Below, piece by piece: positions 54,710-61,640 of a stretch of 64,000 bases of DNA. Within the stretch, counting starts at the first letter, position 1. Every line of letters starts with the position of its first letter. The notes under the pieces are model-generated. The model saw nothing but the letters and a program-made list of their open reading frames with translations. It was not told the origin of the DNA and did no database searches. The stretch covers positions 1-64,000 of the forward strand of contig JACKHT010000005.1 of assembly GCA_020638855.1 (NCBI GenBank), in the 5' to 3' direction. This DNA is from Planctomycetota bacterium (GTDB lineage: Bacteria > Planctomycetota > UBA1135 > GCA-002686595). Made by a program: the position numbers and the translations under genes.

Positions 54710-56071
54710 CTACGGAGCGACGGGATTCCAATGCTCTACCGACGGCAAGACTCCGGTCGACTTGCGCAGCTTGAGGTTCCACAGCAACGCACCCCAAAAG
54801 GGCTCGATGCCGTGCTGGGGCCGGAAGTGCTCGTCTTCGCCGGCGAAGTAGCCGACGCGGCGGAGGGCGCGCTCCAGCAGTTCGGGATCGGGCCTAGGGT
54901 CGCGACCGTTCTCAAGGATGCGTTGCAAGACCCCTGGATTGGCTTCGTTGTCGCAGTTCTCCGAGTCCACGGGGTAAGGTTCGTAGGCGCGCGCGAAGAG
55001 CTCGATGCCCAGCACCAGGGCAGGGAAGATTGCGTCCCAAACCGATTGCTCCTCGGAATCCAGCCGGGCTGCAAGGTGCTTGCGGAACAGGTCGGCAACT
55101 TCAGCAAAGGCGCGGAATTGGGCGCTGTTGGGTTCGGCGTTGAAGGCTTCGCCAAAATGCGCGCCGCCTTGGTCGAAGGTGGCGTCGTCGCCCATGCGTG
55201 CCAGTCCGCTGGCGAACATCAGGACGACTCGACGCGCGAGCCCTACGTCGAGTCGCTGGTCCGGGCCTAGTCGGCAATGCTGTAGGAAGATCGAGGCGAT
55301 CGACTTGGCCAGGAGCAGGGCTTGCTGCTCGGTGAGTTTCACGTCGGCCCATGCGCCCAATGGAGCGGGCTCTCGGCCTTGCGCCCAAGCCTTGAGCCGG
55401 CTCTCCGAGCGCAACTTGAGGGCCAAGACCACCTGGTTCATGCCATCCGCATCGGGAAACGCGTCGAGGACCTGGGCGAAGACTTCGGGGGATTTGTGCC
55501 CACGAAAGTGGTCGAGGATCTTGGCCTTGGTTTGCTCCGGCGCCCCGTCCCATGGTTCCAATGCGCGAAACAGAAACAACAGATCGATTTCGGGAAACAC
55601 ATGGCGAGCGATTCGCTGGTAGTCCCCAAAGGTTCCCGGTCTCTGACCGATTGCCTCGTGTGCGGCCCGGTTTCTCCGCACGTGGAATCCGGCGAACGCA
55701 TCAAAAATCGGCGGGTACCGGTTCGACGGCAGCCAAGACACTTGGATCTGGTCGGCGCAGAGCGGGAAATCCGGGTCGCAGGGAATATCGATTCGGAAGT
55801 CGAGCAAGTCGGAACCAGACACGACCTTGGACAGCGAGAACTCCCATTCGTTGGGCCCCACCCGGCGCATCGGAATCGGCTCCACACCCCGGCGCAGGAT
55901 CGGCATCAGCACCGGACCTAGGATCGTGATTCGGATGGAAGCTGGTAGATCGGCCTCCGCATCGGGAACGACCCCCGAAGGAAAGACCGCGAAGGTTTGG
56001 ATGGTGGGCCCCTGGTCGCCGAGCTGGGTGCTGGCGACGAGGGTGCTAGGCCACTTTCTGGTGGGTTCCAA
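54710..56071 (-). CDS. Hypothetical protein, last gene of the sigma/kinase operon
   Basis: A 453-residue protein that I do not recognise. No signal peptide or membrane helix. Residues 1-120 are beta-rich (IQTFAVFPSGVVPDA, IRITILGPVLMPILRRG, WEFSLSKVVSGSDLLDF), followed by a mostly helical body from ~130 with segments such as ALLLAKSIASIFLQHC and FRKHLAARLDSEEQSVWDA. The end is DEHFRPQHGIEPFWGALL... VEHWNPVAP. The only in-frame start is TTG at 56071. It lies 33 bp after the 138-residue gene and is probably cotranscribed with it, the kinase and the sigma factor. A regulatory or effector role in that module is inference from position. Confidence 0.6.
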   Translation of the reverse strand: MEPTRKWPSTLVASTQLGDQGPTIQTFAVFPSGVVPDAEADLPASIRITILGPVLMPILRRGVEPIPMRRVGPNEWEFSLSKVVSGSDLLDFRIDIPCDPDFPLCADQIQVSWLPSNRYPPIFDAFAGFHVRRNRAAHEAIGQRPGTFGDYQRIARHVFPEIDLLFLFRALEPWDGAPEQTKAKILDHFRGHKSPEVFAQVLDAFPDADGMNQVVLALKLRSESRLKAWAQGREPAPLGAWADVKLTEQQALLLAKSIASIFLQHCRLGPDQRLDVGLARRVVLMFASGLARMGDDATFDQGGAHFGEAFNAEPNSAQFRAFAEVADLFRKHLAARLDSEEQSVWDAIFPALVLGIELFARAYEPYPVDSENCDNEANPGVLQRILENGRDPRPDPELLERALRRVGYFAGEDEHFRPQHGIEPFWGALLWNLKLRKSTGVLPSVEHWNPVAP

Positions 56072-56104
56072 TGGGCAGGCTGCGAAGTTCCGATCGAATC
56101 AGAG

Positions 56105-56521
56105 CTAGGCCCCGTCCGTCTTGATGTAGATGTTGATCACCGTGTCGTAGCCCGAGGAGGGAGTGTCTGCGACGTAGGCGATGCTCGTCTCGCCGCCCGA
56201 GGTCACGGCTGGATGGGCGTAATAGAAATCCGTGCTGGCCACCTCCCACAGCACGGGATCGCCTTGGGTCCGTTTCGAAGGGTCACCCACCGCATCCCCA
56301 CTCGAACCATAGACGACTTGCCACTTGTTCTTGACCTGCAAAGCCAACTGGGTGCTGGCCGCTTCAAAGTCGGAACCGGAAACCGTCCCCCCCTTGAGCG
56401 CTCCATCCAAGGCTTGGAGTTGGGCTAGGGTTACAGCAATCCCTTTGTAGGCGGTGGAGTTGCCTCCGGGATTCGAGCTGGGAAAGCTCTCGATGACACT
56501 GTGGATGTTGTAGTTGCTCAT
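56105..56521 (-). CDS. Hypothetical 138-residue protein
   Basis: Start MSNYNIHSVIESFP; no signal peptide or membrane helix. The sequence is rich in Ser, Thr and Gly with beta-strand-like stretches (NKWQVVYGSSGDAV, TVINIYIKTDG). An amphipathic segment (AVTLAQLQALDGALKGG) precedes them. No family recognised. It starts 16 bp after the kinase gene and ends 33 bp before the 453-residue gene. The short distance and shared strand suggest a partner or substrate of that pathway; nothing in the sequence shows which. Confidence 0.6.
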   Translation of the reverse strand: MSNYNIHSVIESFPSSNPGGNSTAYKGIAVTLAQLQALDGALKGGTVSGSDFEAASTQLALQVKNKWQVVYGSSGDAVGDPSKRTQGDPVLWEVASTDFYYAHPAVTSGGETSIAYVADTPSSGYDTVINIYIKTDGA

Positions 56522-56537
56522 GTTGGTTGGGTGAGTC

Positions 56538-59198
56538 TTATTGACTCTTTAGGGAGATCTGAGGCTTGGAAGATTTTCCACAGCGGAAGCCGTGCCCCGG
56601 GTACCAGTAAGATTCCGAGAGATCTGCTGTGCCGTGGTCGGCTTCAGAAAAATCCGCTTTGGTTGACTGGAAGCCCGCACCAAACGTGAGCCGCGTGCCC
56701 GGCTGAGGTTGGATCCGGCTGGCGAACTGAATCACCACCGGAGCCCACGTGAAGTATCGGATGTTGCCCCAGGTGTGAAACAAATCGAACGGTGGGTGGC
56801 GATATCCGGGCTCTCGAACCGGAACAAGGTGACTCAGTACCTGACGGTACTTTTCCCTGTCGTGCTTGGCGTCGGGATCCTTCGGCACCCCCACGTTGGC
56901 GAACATGCCCTCGGGCGGATCGCCAACGCCCCACGGCAGAAGCAGCATCTCCGGGCCGCGGCCTGCGTATTCCTGCTCATAGTGCCCCAAGAGCCGCTTG
57001 CCGTAGTATTCCGCGCAGGCTTGCGCTTGGAAGATACTCAACCCGGTGACCGGCAATTGCAGCCAGCGGTCTCCCACTTCTTCTACCGGAAGGGCTCGCC
57101 AGTCCCCCGGAAACACACCGTCGTCAAAACAGCGCCGCCAAGACATGGGCGCCTGGGCGCCCGTTGCCTGCATGTAGGTCCAATACTCCTCGTTGGAAAG
57201 CGCGGCTTCGTCCACCCAATAGTCCGCCATCAGAATGTCGCCATCAGGGTACGACACGGTTTCCGCCGGTTTCCCGGTCGCCGGATCGGTGCTCGGAAAG
57301 CGACCCCGAAGCGGTTGGATTTCCACCATTCCCGCGTGAACCGTTTCTGACGGTAGAATGCGTGCTTGGATCTCGAAGTCCACGGTTTCCCAGGTGATGC
57401 TGCGGTCGTACTCGCCGAACCCGACTCCAGGAACATCGACGCAGAAGCGCCACTCGCCGGGGCGGATGGGAAGCCCCTCGATGGGCAGGGGCCCCAACGC
57501 AATGGATTCCTCGTACAGCCCGCTGAGCGGATCCATGGAAGTGGCATAAGCCACGGCCGGCGAGCCGAGCGCTGCCGGATCCGACGTGGAATCCACGAAG
57601 ATCGAAACACGCGCATAGATCGCTTCGATCCCCGCCGCCTGCTCCACCGACTCGACTCCCGGGAAGGCAGCGGCCGACTTCTGTGCGAGCAACAGGCCCT
57701 TCAAGAGAGGGCCGATTTGCCTGGAAAGCCGGACGAATCTGTCTCGTACCTGATAGGGCTCTCCCCCACTGCCCTCCTGGTACAGTTCCTTGATCTGGGT
57801 GGTGCGCCGATCCCGCTCGGCTTCCCAAGCAGCTTGCGCCGATCGCTTCAGGTCGATCAGTCCACTGGGCACCGAATTCATGGCTTCCATGTGAGCCAGA
57901 ATTTCTCCCGCTCGCCGGAGGTCGTGCTCGGAAGGACGGTCCTGGAGCACCGCTTCGAGACCCGCTTTCCATTCCATTTCGCGCGCCTTCTTCGCCTGCC
58001 AATAGCTAGCACCGCTCCATCCGAGGGCTAAGCCCAGCAGCACCAAACCGGCCACCACCTTGCGCCGGTGGGCTCGCAAGCGACGGTAGACGCGCTCGGC
58101 CAGGGGCGCGGGCTTGGCTTGGATCGCTTCCAGCCGCAAGAAGCGATTCAAGTCCTCGGCCAAGTTCTTGGCACTCGCATAGCGCTTGCTGGGTTGCAGC
58201 GCCATGCCCTTCTCGCAAATGGTCACGAGGTCACGGGGAACCCGTGGGTTCGCCTTGCGCAGCGAAACATGCGTCCCCGAGGCGATGTTGCCAATCACGG
58301 CATCCATGCTGTCGCCTTCGAAGGGACGTCGCAGGCACAATAGCTCGAACAAGACCACACACAGCGAGTACACGTCGGTGCGGTGGTCGATCGGGAACTT
58401 GAGCGCGCGCGCCTGTTCGGGGCTCATGTAGTACGGCGTGCCCTGAACCGCTTCCGGATCGGTGATCGCTTCGAGGTCGGTCAATCGGGCCAAACCAAAG
58501 TCCACGATCAGCAACTGCCCGTTGCGATTCAAAAGTAAGTTGCGTGGCTTGATGTCGCGGTGGATGATCCCCTGCGAGTGAATGTGGTGCAGCGCGTCGG
58601 CCACCCCCGCGATCTGTTCGACCACCTGGGCTATGTAATTCGAGTGCTCAAAGGCTGGCCAAATCGCTTGCTTGGAGTCGCTGCGCTGAGCCGCGAGTTC
58701 GCTGCCTAGGTCGTGGCCCTCGATCAGGGGCATAGCAAACCACGCGATGCCCTCGGTATCCCCCGCTGCCAGGACCGGAACCGCGTGGGGGTGCTGCACC
58801 TTCGAAGCTGCGGTCGCTTCGCGCTGGAAGCGTTCGAAAGCGGCGGAGTTCGAGCGTTGGATTTGGGGCAAGATCTTGACCGCGACCGGACGGTTGAGGC
58901 CACGCTGGACCCCTTCGTAGACCACCCCCATCCCGCCTCGCTCGATTTCCTTGAGGAGCAGGAATTCGCCCAATTGACGCCCTTCCAGTCCGCCCCCAAA
59001 CGCGCTGGTTGCGTCGTAGTTGGGGGGTTCCATGAAGTTGCCCTCCACTTCGGTTCCCAGGACCTGTTGGACCGCTTCCAACAGCGCGCGGTCCTCCCCA
59101 CATTCGCGCAGCACAAAGGCTTCGCGATCTGCTTCGGCGAGCCCCCGCGCTTCTTCGACGATGCGATACAGCTCGTCCCAGTTGAGCGAATCGGACAT
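56538..59198 (-). CDS. Ser/Thr protein kinase with C-terminal formylglycine-enzyme-like domain
   Basis: An 886-residue membrane-anchored kinase. Residues ~78-355 are a PknB-type kinase: glycine loop ERGGMGVVYEG, Lys108 in VAVKIL, HRDIKPRNLLL at 213, DFGLAR at 233, GTPYYMSPEQAR. One transmembrane helix follows at 381-400 (VVAGLVLLGLALGWSGASYW). The extracytoplasmic part is a coiled or linker region and then, from ~640, an FGE/SUMF1-like domain (MADYWVDEAALSNEEYWTYM, YWYPGHGFRC). The RGGSW motif of active formylglycine enzymes is missing; LTFGAGFQS stands there, so it more likely binds a ligand. 2 bp after the sigma gene; such ECF-kinase pairs are known from planctomycetes. Confidence 0.88.
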   Translation of the reverse strand: MSDSLNWDELYRIVEEARGLAEADREAFVLRECGEDRALLEAVQQVLGTEVEGNFMEPPNYDATSAFGGGLEGRQLGEFLLLKEIERGGMGVVYEGVQRGLNRPVAVKILPQIQRSNSAAFERFQREATAASKVQHPHAVPVLAAGDTEGIAWFAMPLIEGHDLGSELAAQRSDSKQAIWPAFEHSNYIAQVVEQIAGVADALHHIHSQGIIHRDIKPRNLLLNRNGQLLIVDFGLARLTDLEAITDPEAVQGTPYYMSPEQARALKFPIDHRTDVYSLCVVLFELLCLRRPFEGDSMDAVIGNIASGTHVSLRKANPRVPRDLVTICEKGMALQPSKRYASAKNLAEDLNRFLRLEAIQAKPAPLAERVYRRLRAHRRKVVAGLVLLGLALGWSGASYWQAKKAREMEWKAGLEAVLQDRPSEHDLRRAGEILAHMEAMNSVPSGLIDLKRSAQAAWEAERDRRTTQIKELYQEGSGGEPYQVRDRFVRLSRQIGPLLKGLLLAQKSAAAFPGVESVEQAAGIEAIYARVSIFVDSTSDPAALGSPAVAYATSMDPLSGLYEESIALGPLPIEGLPIRPGEWRFCVDVPGVGFGEYDRSITWETVDFEIQARILPSETVHAGMVEIQPLRGRFPSTDPATGKPAETVSYPDGDILMADYWVDEAALSNEEYWTYMQATGAQAPMSWRRCFDDGVFPGDWRALPVEEVGDRWLQLPVTGLSIFQAQACAEYYGKRLLGHYEQEYAGRGPEMLLLPWGVGDPPEGMFANVGVPKDPDAKHDREKYRQVLSHLVPVREPGYRHPPFDLFHTWGNIRYFTWAPVVIQFASRIQPQPGTRLTFGAGFQSTKADFSEADHGTADLSESYWYPGHGFRCGKSSKPQISLKSQ

Positions 59199-59200
59199 GG

Positions 59201-59776
59201 CTAGCTGAGTTGCCCCCGCAACCAGGCCCGCACGGTGTACCAGCGACCCTCGAGCGCACGCAGGCTGACTCCCAGGATGCTGGCGATCTCGCTCATTTCT
59301 ACCCCGCCAAAGAACCGCAACTGGATGGCGCGCGCCATGTCCGGCTGGGTGCGCTCCAACTCGGTGAGCACGAGGTCGAGCCGTTCGAGATCGATTCCGT
59401 TCTCGTTGTAGGCCTCGGTGATCTGATCAAGATCGATCCATTCGCGTTCCTTTTCGCGCTTGACGGTATGGTTTGCCCGGAAGTGGTCGACGAGCACCGC
59501 GCGCATCACCCGTGAGGCGCTCATGAGGAAATGGTGGCGATCCTCCCAACCGGATTGCCCCGTACGGCGCATGCGCAGGTACGCCTCTCCGATCAGCGCG
59601 GTGGGCTGCAAGGTATTGGCGCGCCCCACGCGGTCCATCGACCGCCGCGCTTGAAGGTGCAGCTCGTGGAACAGTTCCACGAAGAGCGCTTTCAGGCCCT
59701 CTTCCGGAACGGTGCTCGCTTCGACTGGCCTTGGGGCGAGACCCGGCCCCGACCCGGCACTTGCCCCCGACCCCAA
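59201..59776 (-). CDS. ECF-type RNA polymerase sigma factor
   Basis: A 191-residue sigma factor of the planctomycete/acidobacterial ECF class (Sigma70_ECF). Region 2 includes LQPTALIGEAYLRMRR and HHFLMSASRVMRAVLVDHFR, near-identical in style to others of this class. Region 4 is ELERTQPDMARAIQLRFFGG followed by the helix-turn-helix MSEIASILGVSLRALEGRW. The start is uncertain: the first usable codon is TTG at 59776, and the first ~25 residues (Gly, Ala, Ser, Pro) are low-complexity. It is the first gene of a four-gene operon with the kinase 2 bp downstream. The kinase may control sigma activity by phosphorylation. Confidence 0.85.
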   Translation of the reverse strand: MGSGASAGSGPGLAPRPVEASTVPEEGLKALFVELFHELHLQARRSMDRVGRANTLQPTALIGEAYLRMRRTGQSGWEDRHHFLMSASRVMRAVLVDHFRANHTVKREKEREWIDLDQITEAYNENGIDLERLDLVLTELERTQPDMARAIQLRFFGGVEMSEIASILGVSLRALEGRWYTVRAWLRGQLS

Positions 59777-60187
59777 CGGGGCCGAGTCCGGGCATGGCTC
59801 GGTAGGAGGGTCTTAAGGTTCTTGGGGATCCATCAGATGAAATGAAGCACGACGTTTCGAAATGCGCAAGAAATCCGCGCGCATTGGTGGTGGAGGCCAA
59901 ATCAAGGAGATTCGGCCTCCCTCAAGGGGGCAGTTCTGCATCCCTACCTTCATGGAAGGCCACTCGTTTTTCCTGGTGCCCAACCCCGAACTATCTCCGA
60001 AGAATTTGCGGGGATACGCAGTTTGGCCCCGTTCGGGTGCCCTCACGGGCCCTTCCGGGCACAAGCGGCGTGCCTTAGGCTCGAACGGTTGGTTCCACTG
60101 GGCCGGAGTCAGCGCCCTTGGGTTCGTCCCGCTCGAACCCACCAAGCCCTTGGGCAAGGCCCGTTTTGTGACCGCCCCGAGCCCCGT
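59777..60187. other. Gene-free spacer between the FtsQ-like gene and the sigma operon
   Basis: 411 bp with short open frames of no support. Small inverted repeats (for example GAGGCC/GGCCTC near 59893-59930) are too weak to call. The sigma operon promoter must lie here or just downstream, but no clear pair of boxes is seen. Confidence 0.5.
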
Positions 60188-61111
60188 TCAGGACCCGTCG
60201 CCCTTCTCGGGTCGGTAGTGGATCACCGGAACATCGAAGCGCACATCGAGCAAATCCCAGGTGGGCTCGCCCCCCTCGGGGTCGAAGGCATCCACGATCG
60301 CGCGCCACTTGGTTTGCACCGGCAACTCGCCCGGATCCCCGCTGCCCGGGACGCGGCCAAACAGAATGCGGCGCTTGCCCTCAAGGTCGATGTGCACGCC
60401 CCCAGGCAAGCCATCGGGGGCATTGGGGCTGCTCGCGTCGATCACGATGCGGCCCAGCAGCTTCTGCTCGGAGGGCACCAAGTTGCGCTGCATCGAACCC
60501 GCGACTTTCAGCGCGTCGAGCAAAGCGGGATCCTCGATGCGGTCGCCAGGACCGGGAGGACCCGTAGGCACGAGGCGTTCGGTGGGCCCAAGGATGGGCA
60601 ACCATGCACCGTAGATTTCGTGCGGAGCATAGGAGTAGCCTGCCAACACGACCCCATCGTCCGCCACCGGTAGGAAGTCATCCCCCACCCGAATGCACGC
60701 GGCGGGCTCGCGCAGCTGGATGTCGAAGATCAAGCCATCGGGCCAGTGGACTTCGGGGGGCCGAACGTCTTCGACAAACGACAGCGTCTTGAGCTCGTCG
60801 ACGATTTGTTCGATCGCGGCCGTGTCGGCCAGGTCGATCGATTCGGTGCGCCGCAGGATGCGTTCGAGGCGATTGCGCCAAGCATCCCCGAAATACAAGG
60901 GCCCGGTGTGGATGCGGTAGCGCGTGGTATCGACGCGCCCCACTCCGTGCTGCTTGGCCGAATCCTGCAACTCGTGCAGGACGTACACAAACCCAATCGC
61001 CAGCAGCAACATGGGCACCCAAGCGGGCACCCCGCCCCGGCGCCCCGCCGCGTCCCTTTCCGTGCGGCTTGCCCGGCCGAGGCCAAGCTTGGAACGAGTG
61101 GGCAACCCCAT
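60188..61111 (-). CDS. FtsQ/DivIB-like cell division protein
   Basis: A 307-residue bitopic membrane protein: a basic cytoplasmic N-terminus of ~28 residues, one helix (about 30-46, AWVPMLLLAIGFVYVL), and an extracytoplasmic part. A POTRA-like segment leads to VHWPDGLIFDIQLREPAACI and VADDGVVLAG, matching the pattern in FtsQ (WPDxLxIxVxEREPVA...DxxGxxF). FtsQ links early and late divisome proteins at the septum. Neither ftsA, ftsZ nor ftsW is adjacent, and many planctomycetes lack FtsZ, so the exact role is open. The start at 61111 has TAGAAT 6 nt upstream, suggesting a leaderless message. Confidence 0.65.
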   Translation of the reverse strand: MGLPTRSKLGLGRASRTERDAAGRRGGVPAWVPMLLLAIGFVYVLHELQDSAKQHGVGRVDTTRYRIHTGPLYFGDAWRNRLERILRRTESIDLADTAAIEQIVDELKTLSFVEDVRPPEVHWPDGLIFDIQLREPAACIRVGDDFLPVADDGVVLAGYSYAPHEIYGAWLPILGPTERLVPTGPPGPGDRIEDPALLDALKVAGSMQRNLVPSEQKLLGRIVIDASSPNAPDGLPGGVHIDLEGKRRILFGRVPGSGDPGELPVQTKWRAIVDAFDPEGGEPTWDLLDVRFDVPVIHYRPEKGDGS

Positions 61112-61117
61112 GGGCGT

Positions 61118-61123
61118 ATTCTA
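61118..61123 (-). promoter_or_regulatory. -10-like hexamer 6 nt before the FtsQ-like ATG
   Basis: TAGAAT on the minus strand (5 of 6 positions of TATAAT) lies 6 nt before the start at 61111. It fits a leaderless transcript. No -35 of note. Confidence 0.45.
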
Positions 61124-61159
61124 GCGGGTACCCCGAAGGGCCAGGGCGGTGCCCCGGGG

Positions 61160-61417
61160 CTAGTTGCGGGTCGGAACCAGGGTGGTGTCGCCCAGCGAGG
61201 TGGTCTGCGAACGACCCGCGCCGCCGCCCGCGCGGGTGGCTTCTTCGATGTACAGATCGAGGCTGGTTTGGATCTCGAGCACCTCTTCCCGTGAAAGGGT
61301 GATGCTCTTGCCCCCGGTTTGGGTGTGCAACTCGTGGCCCAGCAGGCGAGAAATGACCTTGAGCGAGCTCAGTTGGCGCTGCAGGTTCGTGGCGTTGGGG
61401 TAGGCCGATTCGTTCAT
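61160..61417 (-). CDS. Small hypothetical protein
   Basis: An 85-residue protein starting MNESAYPNATNLQRQLSSL. It has two amphipathic helices (LQRQLSSLKVISRLLG and SREEVLEIQTSLDLYIEEAT) and a Gly/Ser/Thr-rich tail. No signal peptide or membrane helix. The codon usage resembles the neighbours, and it shares the strand with the FtsQ-like gene 48 bp downstream, so it may be cotranscribed with it. No family recognised. Confidence 0.55.
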   Translation of the reverse strand: MNESAYPNATNLQRQLSSLKVISRLLGHELHTQTGGKSITLSREEVLEIQTSLDLYIEEATRAGGGAGRSQTTSLGDTTLVPTRN

Positions 61418-61640
61418 GGGTCACGGAGGCCCCCGCCCGGAGCGGGTTCTTGGGGGCGAAATCAGGGGATGGGTGGACTCGGAAGCGGGATACGGACCAG
61501 CGCCCTTGGCAATGGCCCCTCCCCAATGCTTAGATACCAGACCCCATGCGGGCGCCTCAAGGAAGAGTCGCCGTCCCTGGGGCACTTTCCCGGAGGCAGC
61601 AATCCCCCGTGCGCCGAGCGCACGCCCTCCGGCACTCTCC

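Noticed and set aside
54177..54851. A 224-codon plus-strand frame after the decayed genes
   Set aside because: It crosses two tandem repeats and the 3' part of the opposing gene, shows no domain or signal and lacks a credible start.
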